Assembly: GCA_049644865.1 (NCBI GenBank)
Contig: JBARSV010000043.1
Coordinates: forward strand, 1 to 11,817
Reading direction: 5' to 3'
Length of the DNA stretch: 11,817 bases
Source: JAPUDQ01 sp049644865
GTDB taxonomy: Bacteria > Patescibacteriota > Saccharimonadia > Saccharimonadales > Saccharimonadaceae
The notes beneath the pieces were generated by a model. The model made no database searches. It had not been told where the DNA came from and saw only the letters and a list, made by a program, of their open reading frames with translations. Positions 1 to 5,124 of this stretch are shown in pieces. The position numbers were made by a program, and so were the translations under genes. Each line of letters begins with the position of its first letter. Positions within the stretch are counted from its first letter, which is position 1.

Positions 1-75
1 TGTCAGTTGACGCCGCAATAGCGTGGCGATGAGATGACGATCTTCCAAGGTAAGCTGTGAATATATCTGTCCCAT
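1..75 (-). CDS. IS30-like transposase, N-terminal fragment (cut by window edge)
   Basis: Reading the minus strand from an ATG at 75 gives 25 codons, starting MGQIYSQLTLEDRHLIATLL, with no stop before the window edge. This resembles the N-terminal helix-turn-helix of IS30-family transposases, which typically begin with a short lead followed by LTLEER-x-x-I and a first helix. The rest of the protein, including the DDE catalytic core, would lie left of position 1. An AGAGG Shine-Dalgarno-like sequence sits 3 bases before the ATG (79-83 on the plus strand), unlike most chromosomal genes here. The terminal inverted repeat should fall somewhere between about 90 and 135, but with one end visible I cannot define it. 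The family call rests on 25 residues, so another helix-turn-helix protein is possible. Confidence 0.55.
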   Translation of the reverse strand, partial: MGQIYSQLTLEDRHLIATLLRRQLT

Positions 76-129
76 AATCCTCTTTCTGTAGCAGAGAAAA
101 GCGGACAGTTCAAGTTACATTGTTGGCAA

Positions 130-135
130 TATACT
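130..135 (+). promoter_or_regulatory. Possible -10 box for the structured transcript
   Basis: TATACT (5 of 6 to TATAAT) lies 15 bases before the ATG at 151 and would start transcription near 142. No convincing -35 hexamer is found at 16-18 bases upstream, so this is tentative. If transcription starts at 142, most of the GGAGGA ribosome binding site at 138-143 would be left out of the RNA. The promoter and the small ORF are therefore partly competing interpretations. Confidence 0.3.
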
Positions 136-137
136 CT

Positions 138-143
138 GGAGGA
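138..143 (+). promoter_or_regulatory. Strong Shine-Dalgarno site for the 39-codon frame
   Basis: GGAGGA at 138-143 lies 7 bases before the ATG at 151, close to ideal for pairing with the 16S 3' end. It is notable because most other starts in the window have no such site. Confidence 0.5.
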
Positions 144-150
144 ACAAGTT

Positions 151-270
151 ATGAGTAAGGTACTAACCCTTGTTGCGTCCATCGCCCAGAAAATGGCGGA
201 GCAGATGATGAAACCTAGTAAGCATCATCTGCTCCGAGGCTGGGAGGAGGCCACGCCCCCCTCGGCATAG
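151..270 (+). CDS. Possible 39-residue small protein or leader peptide
   Basis: ATG 151 to TAG 268-270 encodes 39 residues, beginning MSKVLTLVASIAQKMAEQMM and ending EEATPPSA. The first half could form an amphipathic helix; there is no signal peptide or transmembrane segment. Support for translation is the GGAGGA site at good spacing. Against it, the frame contains a perfect 14-bp inverted repeat (197-210 with 223-236) and sits in a region where both strands are rich in pairing, which looks more like RNA constraint. There is no codon run typical of amino-acid attenuators, and no plus-strand gene follows within 700 bases, so a classical attenuation role is not supported. It could be a real microprotein, a leader peptide controlling folding of the downstream RNA, or chance. 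Confidence 0.35.
   Translation: MSKVLTLVASIAQKMAEQMMKPSKHHLLRGWEEATPPSA
197..236 (+). repeat. Perfect 14-bp inverted repeat (hairpin)
   Basis: CGGAGCAGATGATG at 197-210 is exactly complementary to CATCATCTGCTCCG at 223-236, with a 12-base loop (211-222). No T-run follows on the plus strand, so it is not an intrinsic terminator. It lies inside the 39-codon frame. Confidence 0.8.
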
Positions 271-288
271 GCCAGAGCACACCCCAAC

Positions 289-334
289 GCGGGGACGGAT
301 GCGCGGCTCCCTCAAGAGCCCCGTCCGTCCCCGC
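289..334 (+). repeat. GC-rich nested hairpin
   Basis: GCGGGGACGGA at 289-299 pairs exactly with TCCGTCCCCGC at 324-334 (11 bp). Inside it, GGCTC 305-309 pairs with GAGCC 316-320 around a six-base loop (310-315), leaving a small asymmetric internal loop (300-304 and 321-323). This two-step stem with an internal loop is typical of functional RNA or a protein-binding RNA element. Confidence 0.75.
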
Positions 335-392
335 CGCGGGACAACAATAGCTAGGTGCCAGACCTTAGACATTAGACGGTAGAAAATCACAA

Positions 393-416
393 GACGCCTG
401 AAAAGGCGTCGTTTTT
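393..416 (+). terminator. Intrinsic terminator, GAAA loop
   Basis: GACGCCT 393-399 pairs with AGGCGTC 404-410 around a GAAA tetraloop, then G and TTTTT (412-416). It ends the plus-strand structured transcript. The PIN toxin gene ends at 415 on the other strand, so the same stem sits 4 bases after the toxin stop. On that side it is followed by a broken T-run (TTGTGATTTTC), so it may work weakly in both directions. Confidence 0.8.
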
Positions 417-825
417 AATGCTGTACAAAATCAGTTGGCGTAACGATACGGACTGTTTGGTAGTGCTTCAGCACGAGCAGATCTTTGTCACCAGATATGA
501 TGACCTGTGCGCGGCCAGCTAGGGCTGTCTCGAATATCATATTGTCCACTGGATCACGGCAGACAGTCACTGTCTGGCTACCGAGCTGCACCACGTCTAT
601 GAATAGAGCCAGCGACACAATAAGCGACTCGAAGTCATCAGCAAAATCAACAAATTTGACGTTGATAATGCGGCGCGTTTCAGTGAGTAATTGCTCGCTG
701 ATGACAATTCGCGCGCCAGCCTGCACGCATGACTCCAGCACTCGACGCGGCGTACCGCCAAACACCAGCGCCGATATCCAGACATTGCTGTCGATAACGA
801 CTCTAGAGGGCGTCGATGATGTCAT
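415..825 (-). CDS. PIN-domain toxin of a type II toxin-antitoxin pair
   Basis: With the ATG at 825 this is a 136-residue protein, the usual size for small PIN-domain RNases of the COG1569 type. A longer reading (ATG at 891) would add 22 residues lying before the PIN fold and overlapping most of the antitoxin, so I reject it. The first acidic residue is D12 in VVIDSNVW; E49 lies in the LLTETRR helix; D91/D94 are in CRDPVDN; D113 and D115 are in SGDKDLL. This matches the quartet of metal-binding acids of PIN nucleases, so the active site looks complete. The predicted role is Mg-dependent RNA cleavage, held in check by the antitoxin. Its start overlaps the end of the antitoxin gene by 23 bases, which suggests translational coupling; only a weak AGCAGG site precedes the ATG. 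The RNA target cannot be inferred. Confidence 0.85.
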   Translation of the reverse strand: MTSSTPSRVVIDSNVWISALVFGGTPRRVLESCVQAGARIVISEQLLTETRRIINVKFVDFADDFESLIVSLALFIDVVQLGSQTVTVCRDPVDNMIFETALAGRAQVIISGDKDLLVLKHYQTVRIVTPTDFVQH

Positions 826-1033
826 AGACCTGCTGCTCTGACGAGATGCCAGCTTGAGCGCCCTTACGATTGGCCTGATCGAGCACGGCACTCATAGCCT
901 GTTCGGCACGCAGCTGATTGACGATCGCCTTGCGCACAAAATCGCTCCGCGATGAGAAATCACGTTTAGCCTGTTCATCCATGGCCTGAACGAGTTGTTT
1001 GGGGAGTGATAGATTAAACGTCTGTGAATTCAT
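803..1033 (-). CDS. Ribbon-helix-helix (CopG-like) antitoxin
   Basis: This 76-residue protein begins MNSQTFNLSLPKQLVQAMDE. The short strand TFNLSLP, the first helix, and a second helix starting at SRSDFVRKAI form the classic ribbon-helix-helix DNA-binding fold (residues about 4-45). The remaining 30 residues (ending EQQVYDIIDAL) would be the toxin-binding tail. It precedes and overlaps the PIN toxin gene, the usual antitoxin-toxin order. RHH antitoxins repress their own promoter, and direct and inverted TTGTAT repeats cover that promoter here. The -10 box ends 6 bases before this ATG, so the mRNA is predicted to be leaderless. The pairing of RHH and PIN makes the functional assignment strong; the exact subfamily is not determined. 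Confidence 0.85.
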   Translation of the reverse strand: MNSQTFNLSLPKQLVQAMDEQAKRDFSSRSDFVRKAIVNQLRAEQAMSAVLDQANRKGAQAGISSEQQVYDIIDAL

Positions 1034-1057
1034 ACAAGTATTGTATATAAGTTGTAT
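1032..1057. promoter_or_regulatory. Likely autoregulatory operator of the toxin-antitoxin pair
   Basis: TTGTATATAAG at 1041-1051 is followed directly by TTGTATATAT at 1052-1061, a direct repeat with an 11-base period. ATACAA at 1032-1037 forms an inverted repeat with TTGTAT at 1041-1046. The sites cover the -10 box and the start codon. Half-sites repeated at about one helical turn are typical of RHH repressor operators; the link to this antitoxin is inference. Confidence 0.5.
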
Positions 1058-1068
1058 ATATATGTCAA
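1040..1068 (-). promoter_or_regulatory. Promoter of the toxin-antitoxin operon
   Basis: On the minus strand TTGACA (1063-1068, perfect -35) is separated by exactly 17 bases from TACAAT (1040-1045, 5 of 6). Six bases then lead to the ATG at 1033, which places the expected transcription start at about the first base of the antitoxin codon. Confidence 0.75.
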
Positions 1069-1106
1069 TATCTAGAATGTTTGGGCACCAAAGTCGCTAC
1101 ATATGA

Positions 1107-1135
1107 TTGAATTTCACAACAGCCTACGCTACGAT
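1107..1135 (+). promoter_or_regulatory. Promoter of plsY
   Basis: TTGAAT (1107-1112), a 17-base spacer and TACGAT (1130-1135) are followed by 7 bases and the ATG at 1143. Both hexamers deviate from consensus, but the spacing is ideal and no Shine-Dalgarno site precedes the ATG, so a leaderless mRNA is likely. Confidence 0.5.
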
Positions 1136-1142
1136 AAACCTC

Positions 1143-1709
1143 ATGTCTATACCAATTGCTATCTTTGTAGTCGCCTATCTACTCGGGTCGATACCGTTCG
1201 GCAAGATCATCGGGCTGACGTTTTACGGTATCGATATCCAGAAACGCGGTAGCGGTAACATTGGTTTTGCCAATGTGCTGACACATCTCGGCTGGCGGGC
1301 TGCCGTGCCGACGCTGATCGGTGACGTCGGTAAAGGCGTCATCGCGACACTCATCGCCCAGCACTACCTGGGTAATGACGTCGCATTTTGGGCCGGACTC
1401 ACTGCCGTATTGGCACATATCTTCCCTGTCTGGTTAAAGTTCAGGGGTGGCAAGGGTATTGCAACGGCATTTGGGGTGATGCTGGTCCTGGCACCTCAGG
1501 CGGCGTTCGTCGGTCTGGTCATTTATCTCGTTCCCTACCTCGGCTTCGCAATCGAATCGGGCCGTGCCGCTATACTGGCGCTCATCGTCCTGACACTCAT
1601 CGGCCAGTTCATCTCACCCCTCAGCTGGTGGCACTACACCTGTTTCCTCGCCATCGCGACCTGGACCCTGCGCGATAATATACGCGGTACGATACCGAAT
1701 ATGCGCTAA
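1143..1709 (+). CDS. plsY: Glycerol-3-phosphate acyltransferase PlsY
   Basis: This 188-residue integral membrane protein transfers an acyl group from acyl-phosphate to glycerol-3-phosphate, the first acylation step of phospholipid synthesis. The three family signatures are present: GSIPFGKII near residues 15-23, GSGNIGFANV at 36-45, and a run ending FRGGKGIATAFG at about 100-111. Hydrophobic segments between and after them give the expected five to seven membrane helices. The usual GATN sequence in the second motif reads GFAN here, a small deviation. I chose ATG 1143 over the in-frame TTG at 1107 because the protein then begins with the first membrane helix and the ATG sits 7 bases after a -10 box. 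Its acyl-phosphate supplier (PlsX) is not in the window. Confidence 0.94.
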   Translation: MSIPIAIFVVAYLLGSIPFGKIIGLTFYGIDIQKRGSGNIGFANVLTHLGWRAAVPTLIGDVGKGVIATLIAQHYLGNDVAFWAGLTAVLAHIFPVWLKFRGGKGIATAFGVMLVLAPQAAFVGLVIYLVPYLGFAIESGRAAILALIVLTLIGQFISPLSWWHYTCFLAIATWTLRDNIRGTIPNMR

Positions 1710-1715
1710 CAACTC

Positions 1716-1724
1716 TGGTAAAAT
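1716..1724 (+). promoter_or_regulatory. Extended -10 promoter of the Nudix gene
   Basis: TGG followed by TAAAAT (1719-1724) is an extended -10 element. No good -35 lies upstream. Seven bases separate it from the ATG at 1732, and it sits only 6 bases after the plsY stop. The Nudix gene can thus be started independently of plsY, with no leader. Confidence 0.5.
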
Positions 1725-1731
1725 AGTCGGT

Positions 1732-2205
1732 ATGAAGCGACGTATCAATGTACGAGGGATTATCTATAACAACGGCAAATTATTCGCCGTGCGACACCGG
1801 CGACCTGAGGGTGAGGCGGATTTTTGGTGTACGCCAGGTGGTGGGCTAGAAGACGGCGAATCACTGACCGACGGTATACGCCGCGAGATCATCGAGGAAA
1901 CTGGCGTCACACCGGTCGTGGGGCGTATAGTCGCCATACAACAGTTCACAAAAGACCCCGCGGTGGTATACGACTACGACGAGTTTTTGGAGTTTTTCTT
2001 TCATATCGAAAATGCCAACGATTTCGAGCATATCGATCTGGCCGCCACCACTCACGGCGAGGCGGAGATCAAGGACGCCGCGTTCGTTGAGATAGAAAAC
2101 ACTGAGGTACTCCCAAAATTTCTACGGTCATTCAATTATTCAACAATTGCCGATAACCCTGTGGTAGTGATCGTTGACGAATTAACCCACCACGAACAAT
2201 CCTAG
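1732..2205 (+). CDS. Nudix hydrolase (NUDIX-box phosphohydrolase)
   Basis: This 157-residue single-domain protein has a complete Nudix box: G37, five residues, E43, seven residues, R51-E52-I-I-E55-E56-T-G58-V59. The metal-binding glutamates are therefore intact. The upstream RGIIYNNGKLFAVRHRR strand and the WCTPGGGLEDGES turn are typical of the fold. Nudix enzymes cleave nucleoside diphosphates linked to another group, for example oxidised nucleotides, dinucleoside polyphosphates or ADP-ribose. The sequence seen here does not decide the substrate. The C-terminal half (about 90-157) is acidic and has no further recognisable motif. It lies 22 bases after plsY on the same strand but has its own -10 element, and converges on the minus-strand gene ending at 2223. 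Confidence 0.9.
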   Translation: MKRRINVRGIIYNNGKLFAVRHRRPEGEADFWCTPGGGLEDGESLTDGIRREIIEETGVTPVVGRIVAIQQFTKDPAVVYDYDEFLEFFFHIENANDFEHIDLAATTHGEAEIKDAAFVEIENTEVLPKFLRSFNYSTIADNPVVVIVDELTHHEQS

Positions 2206-2222
2206 CTGACTATTGGCCTTAC

Positions 2223-3296
2223 TTAAAAATCAATACTGCTCGGACGAGTCACAACTCGTGCGGGTGGGCGTGGTGAATCCTGTGCATCTTGAGGTGTAAG
2301 TGCCCTATCTTGTACGCTATTCGGCACATCGCTGCTATCTTGCGGTGTTACCGATCGTGCATTACGTTTATAGAAATCAGATTGGCAAATGCAGGTAATG
2401 ATAAAATTCATAGCATCTATCATAGTTTGTTCTTGCTTCAAAATCACTTCCAATTCTTGCTCGACATATTCTGCCAGATCTTCGCTACTATATAGGCCGA
2501 GCCGTAGTCTACGGCGATCATTATAATCCAATTCGTGATGCACACGACTGACAACATCGCCCTCAAGCTCTTGCCAATAGTTACGCGCCAATCGCTCCGC
2601 AGGGCTCTCAAGCGATGGAATACCATCACCGCCGAGAGAAAAGTGAACACTCAATGTCGACGCATCAGCCAAAAGCGAAGCACGGGCTTTTTGTGTTGCA
2701 GCTATGAAATCCTCGTGTGCAATAAAATATCTAGACGAGCTAACGTCCGTATGGGGAACATGATATGAATCGACAAATCTTCCGAGCGCTATCTCGCGTG
2801 GAGTCGTCGGTTGAATGTCGCCGCTATGCAGAATCACGCCTACTTTTCCGAACTGAATGTCTTTCCAAAACTCTCTTTCGACTTTGATTACTTCAATCAT
2901 ACTCCGCCAGCGCTCCTGGCGTTCGTCTGGGTGCGGCACCAGCCTGATCGTTAAATCAGTCGGGCATGGCACGTCCTCAGGGCAACGAACATCGATCGGG
3001 AGCGTCATGATGACACCGTCAACTGTGTCATGAACCATCCCTGTATCACCACCTTCATCGACAGGAGCGACTGCACCATCTCGCCAGACAGGGCTGAGCG
3101 GCGCAAGCACGTCATCTACCCATCTCTGCCAAAGTACTTCCTGAGCAGCACGTAAAATCTCTACATCGTCAGCACAGACATCACGAAATCGCTCAGCGAT
3201 GAGCCCACGCTCAACCCGTTCGTTGTTTTCGCCCCGTACGCGATCAAAGACATTTCGTACGGCATCATTCTCCCATATCGTTTTAAGTGGTGGCAT
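2223..3296 (-). CDS. Orphan soluble protein, 357 residues, repeat-containing tail
   Basis: I do not recognise this family. The frame is long and uninterrupted, and a good promoter precedes it. The first 300 residues are charged and mixed helix/strand, without signal peptide or membrane segment; landmarks are WENDAVRNVFDRVRGENNER near the start, a segment with CPEDVPCPTDL near residue 105 (two cysteines), and a predicted long helix around 270-310 (EDLAEYVEQELEVILKQEQT). The last 45 residues are low complexity, with two imperfect copies of TPQD (SVTPQDSSD and ALTPQDAQD) and prolines, probably disordered. Base composition is uneven: the 3' part is A/T-rich, the 5' part less so. It converges with the Nudix gene (17 bases apart) and is upstream-adjacent to no obvious partner. 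The product could be cytoplasmic regulatory or accessory; no function is claimed. Confidence 0.75.
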   Translation of the reverse strand: MPPLKTIWENDAVRNVFDRVRGENNERVERGLIAERFRDVCADDVEILRAAQEVLWQRWVDDVLAPLSPVWRDGAVAPVDEGGDTGMVHDTVDGVIMTLPIDVRCPEDVPCPTDLTIRLVPHPDERQERWRSMIEVIKVEREFWKDIQFGKVGVILHSGDIQPTTPREIALGRFVDSYHVPHTDVSSSRYFIAHEDFIAATQKARASLLADASTLSVHFSLGGDGIPSLESPAERLARNYWQELEGDVVSRVHHELDYNDRRRLRLGLYSSEDLAEYVEQELEVILKQEQTMIDAMNFIITCICQSDFYKRNARSVTPQDSSDVPNSVQDRALTPQDAQDSPRPPARVVTRPSSIDF

Positions 3297-3307
3297 ACTA
3301 GTTACAT

Positions 3308-3335
3308 ATCATATCGCCATGACACAATTTGTCAA
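3308..3335 (-). promoter_or_regulatory. Promoter of the 357-residue gene
   Basis: On the minus strand TTGACA (3330-3335, perfect) and TATGAT (3308-3313, 5 of 6) are separated by 16 bases. The ATG at 3296 follows 11 bases after the -10, which leaves a leader of only about 4 bases and no room for a Shine-Dalgarno site. Confidence 0.65.
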
Positions 3336-3393
3336 GTCTTAACCCTCCCCTGAAGCACCAATTGTCCGAGAGATAAACCCCCGTATCTGTAGA

Positions 3394-3423
3394 TACAACA
3401 AAACCGCCATCGAAATGGCGGTT
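3394..3423 (-). terminator. rpsO terminator with UUCG tetraloop
   Basis: On the minus strand AACCGCCAT pairs with ATGGCGGTT (9 bp; 3402-3410 and 3415-3423 on the plus strand) around a TTCG loop, followed by TTTGTTGTA. It begins about 20 bases after the rpsO stop. A small second stem (GTATC/GATAC, 3383-3396) follows. Confidence 0.85.
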
Positions 3424-3443
3424 ATTGCGAAAGCTAGGTCAGA

Positions 3444-3710
3444 CTATTTGCGCAGACCAAGTTTGGTGATGATCGCTTGATAGGCCGTGAAATCACGAGA
3501 TTCGAGGTATTTGAGCAGCTTTTTGCGCTTGCCTACCATCTGAATCAAACCGCGGCGAGCCATGTTGTCATGCTTGTTCGCCTTCAAGTGAGCCGTCACC
3601 TCTTTGATGCGAGCCGTGAGAATCGCGACCTGCGCCTGAGGAGAGCCGACATCGGTTTTGTGAACCGCGCCGCCTGCAATAGCTTTTAACTTGTCTTCTT
3701 TGGTAATCAT
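3444..3710 (-). CDS. rpsO: 30S ribosomal protein S15
   Basis: At 88 residues it has the exact family length, starting MITKEDKLKAIAGGAVHKTD and ending ITKLGLRK. The family core is clear: GSPQAQVAILTARI, then HLKANKHDNMARRGL, then GKRKKLLKYLESRD. S15 binds the central domain of 16S rRNA early in 30S assembly. In many bacteria rpsO lies next to truB and is controlled by S15 binding to a structured leader. Here a -10 box ends 8 bases before the ATG, leaving almost no leader, so that kind of autoregulation appears impossible from this promoter. A strong terminator follows closely, so the gene is probably monocistronic. truB is still nearby but separated by an unrelated gene. Confidence 0.97.
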   Translation of the reverse strand: MITKEDKLKAIAGGAVHKTDVGSPQAQVAILTARIKEVTAHLKANKHDNMARRGLIQMVGKRKKLLKYLESRDFTAYQAIITKLGLRK

Positions 3711-3718
3711 ACCGAAGT

Positions 3719-3747
3719 ACTATAGCATGAAGAAGATTGGTTGACAA
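3719..3747 (-). promoter_or_regulatory. Promoter of rpsO
   Basis: On the minus strand TTGTCA (3742-3747, 5 of 6), a 17-base spacer and TATAGT (3719-3724, 5 of 6, preceded by an extended-10 TGC) lie 8 bases before the ATG at 3710. It sits inside the 52-base gap after the upstream gene. Confidence 0.75.
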
Positions 3748-3762
3748 ATATATCGATCGGCC

Positions 3763-4314
3763 CTAGCTATATGATGCCCTCAAGCCTCTATACGCTTCCA
3801 TAACATGAATTATCTCCTCAGGGTTTGGAGATGAATCCTGGATAGATAGATACACGAAAAGTTTGTCTTGCATACTTTTGATTTCAGGATCTTCGCTAAC
3901 AAGACCTTTAAGTAGTAAGCGTGCGGCTTCAGCAAACTTACCTTCATCAGGAAGTAATTGATCAATTTCTGCATTTGACATCTGTGTCTTGGGATCGGCG
4001 TAACTTTGAGCACCGTACTTGCCCTCCAACGCCCAAATACTCATTCCTCTATCTAACTGATCATCTTCGAATGTAATATGAACTGTATTGCCAAGTTCTG
4101 TACCCTCGTAATCTTCAAATGGTGCAACGTAAGCGATTTCCTTAATACCTTCAGCTATGAGAGCCGCGTGACCTTGAATGACAAACGAGTGGCTGCCATC
4201 TCCGTCATGGATAATTTCTTGGCCATGTAAAAGACATAGACTACCAAGCCCAGTGTGTAGCCGTTGCAGATTAGGTAGAGGCTCAAAGTTCTTACGTTCA
4301 TTGTCATCAGGCAT
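3763..4314 (-). CDS. Orphan 183-residue protein, low-GC gene between truB and rpsO
   Basis: I do not recognise this family. The protein is acidic, with no signal peptide or membrane segment. The first half looks strand-rich (HSFVIQGHAALIAEGIKEIA, then NTVHITFEDDQLDRGMSIWA). The second half looks helical (NAEIDQLLPDEGKFAEAARL, then EEIIHVMEAYRGL). The gene differs from its neighbours in composition: two sample 60-base stretches (3841-3900 and 4081-4140) hold 21 and 24 G/C, against 38 and 37 in truB (4441-4500 and 4741-4800). This suggests acquisition from elsewhere. It carries the best promoter in the window and would be made on a leaderless mRNA. It separates truB from rpsO, which are often adjacent. 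The frame, promoter and start agree well, so a real gene is likely; the function is unknown. Confidence 0.75.
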   Translation of the reverse strand: MPDDNERKNFEPLPNLQRLHTGLGSLCLLHGQEIIHDGDGSHSFVIQGHAALIAEGIKEIAYVAPFEDYEGTELGNTVHITFEDDQLDRGMSIWALEGKYGAQSYADPKTQMSNAEIDQLLPDEGKFAEAARLLLKGLVSEDPEIKSMQDKLFVYLSIQDSSPNPEEIIHVMEAYRGLRASYS

Positions 4315-4320
4315 TACTTA

Positions 4321-4349
4321 ATTATAGCAAAATATTTATCTTTTGTCAA
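4321..4349 (-). promoter_or_regulatory. Full-consensus promoter of the 183-residue gene
   Basis: On the minus strand TTGACA (4344-4349) and TATAAT (4321-4326) are both perfect and 17 bases apart, with a TGC extended -10 as well. The ATG at 4314 follows after 6 bases. This predicts strong constitutive transcription without a leader. The promoter begins just after the truB stop codon (4352). Confidence 0.88.
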
Positions 4350-4351
4350 TC

Positions 4352-5041
4352 TTATGATACCAAACTAATATCTGCTGCATTATCAATGCAGTAGTCCCCG
4401 ACTCTTGTGCGACGAAGATCCGAGCAATACGCACCGGTCCCGAGTGCGCGACCGATATCTTCGGCGAGCGTGCGGATATACGTGCCAGAGCTGACGTGCG
4501 CGCGGATGCGTAGTTCAGGGTATGTATAGTCGATCAGATCGAGCGAATAGATGGTCACTTGACGCGAAGGCATGTCGACGGTCTTACCAGCTCTGGCAAG
4601 CTTATACGCCCTCTCACCGCCGATCTTGATTGCGCTGTAGCTCGGCGGGATTTGCGTGATCTCACCAGTAAAGTCCCCTAATGTCTTCACAACTTCATCC
4701 AACGATGGCTCAGGTAATGTCGCAGCAAATGCCACTATCTCCCCCTCCGGATCTCCCGTCGTGCTCGTCGCCCCAAGTGTAATCGTCGCCTCATAGACTT
4801 TATCAAGCTTCAAAAATTCATCTGACCGCTTGCACGCATCGCCGAGCAGTATGATGAGTAGCCCCGTCGCAAACGGGTCGAGCGTACCTGTATGACCAAC
4901 GCGGAGTTGACGTTTGGTCGGTCTCTCACCGCGCGCTCGATATTGTGCCCGTATCTGGCTACGGATCTTCGCCACTACGTCAAAACTAGTCCATCCAGCG
5001 GGTTTGTCGACCAGGAGCATTGATTGTCGATCAGTTATCAT
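4352..5041 (-). CDS. truB: tRNA pseudouridine-55 synthase TruB
   Basis: TruB converts uridine 55 in the T-loop of tRNAs to pseudouridine. The N-terminal motif LLVDKPAGWTSFDVV (9-23) and the catalytic motif VGHTGTLDPFATGLL are present, with D55 as the catalytic aspartate. Further family elements are YEATITLGATSTTGDPEGE, IPPSYSAIKIGGERAYKLAR and SSGTYIRTLAEDIG. At 229 residues it is much shorter than the roughly 300 residues of Escherichia coli or Bacillus TruB: it ends soon after the catalytic domain and lacks the C-terminal PUA-like RNA-binding part, as in other compact forms. I use ATG 5041 because an extended -10 box lies 8 bases upstream; ATG 5020 (MLLVDKP) is the alternative. The next gene downstream has its own promoter. 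Confidence 0.95.
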   Translation of the reverse strand: MITDRQSMLLVDKPAGWTSFDVVAKIRSQIRAQYRARGERPTKRQLRVGHTGTLDPFATGLLIILLGDACKRSDEFLKLDKVYEATITLGATSTTGDPEGEIVAFAATLPEPSLDEVVKTLGDFTGEITQIPPSYSAIKIGGERAYKLARAGKTVDMPSRQVTIYSLDLIDYTYPELRIRAHVSSGTYIRTLAEDIGRALGTGAYCSDLRRTRVGDYCIDNAADISLVS

Positions 5042-5049
5042 TGATGATT

Positions 5050-5058
5050 AGTGTAACA
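5050..5058 (-). promoter_or_regulatory. Extended -10 promoter of truB
   Basis: On the minus strand TGT followed by TACACT (5050-5055) forms an extended -10 element, 8 bases before the ATG at 5041. No -35 of quality is present. Confidence 0.45.
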
Positions 5059-5124
5059 TTGAACGTCGGGGGTTGGGTTATTTGCGACTATACATGAAAA
5101 ATGATCAATGCTACCTACCACTCC

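Larger units (their letters stand above)
142..416 (+). ncRNA. Candidate structured RNA of unknown family
   Basis: About 275 bases between a possible -10 box and a clear intrinsic terminator can fold into successive hairpins. AACAAG 143-148 pairs with CTTGTT 169-174. CGCC 183-186 can pair with GGCG 195-198. A perfect 14-bp stem joins 197-210 and 223-236. CCGAGG 234-239 can pair with CCTCGG 259-264. A GC-rich nested hairpin spans 289-334, and a GAAA-capped terminator spans 393-410. Some stems share bases, so they are alternatives. I looked for the signatures of RNase P RNA, tmRNA, SRP RNA, 6S RNA and T-box leaders and saw none. The stretch is not followed by a co-directional gene, so it looks like a stand-alone transcript. 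It may instead be the mRNA of the 39-codon frame with a structured 3' UTR. Confidence 0.4.

Noticed and set aside
163..390. Minus-strand open frame of 75 codons
   Set aside because: It is made of Arg/Gly-rich residues from the GC-rich hairpins, lacks a ribosome binding site or promoter, and opposes the terminator-bounded plus-strand structure.
142..416. RNase P RNA, tmRNA, SRP RNA, 6S RNA or T-box leader
   Set aside because: None of the conserved sequence cores or overall layouts of these families is visible.
826..891. Longer start for the PIN toxin (ATG at 891)
   Set aside because: The extra 22 residues are outside the PIN fold and overlap the antitoxin gene in another frame; ATG 825 gives the normal family length.
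1107..1142. TTG start giving a 200-residue PlsY
   Set aside because: The added 12 residues precede the first membrane helix without purpose, and TTGAAT at this position works better as the -35 box.
3741..3770. Plus-strand TTGACA as an antisense promoter into the 183-residue gene
   Set aside because: No good -10 hexamer lies at 16-18 bases; the sequence overlaps the -35 of rpsO on the other strand.
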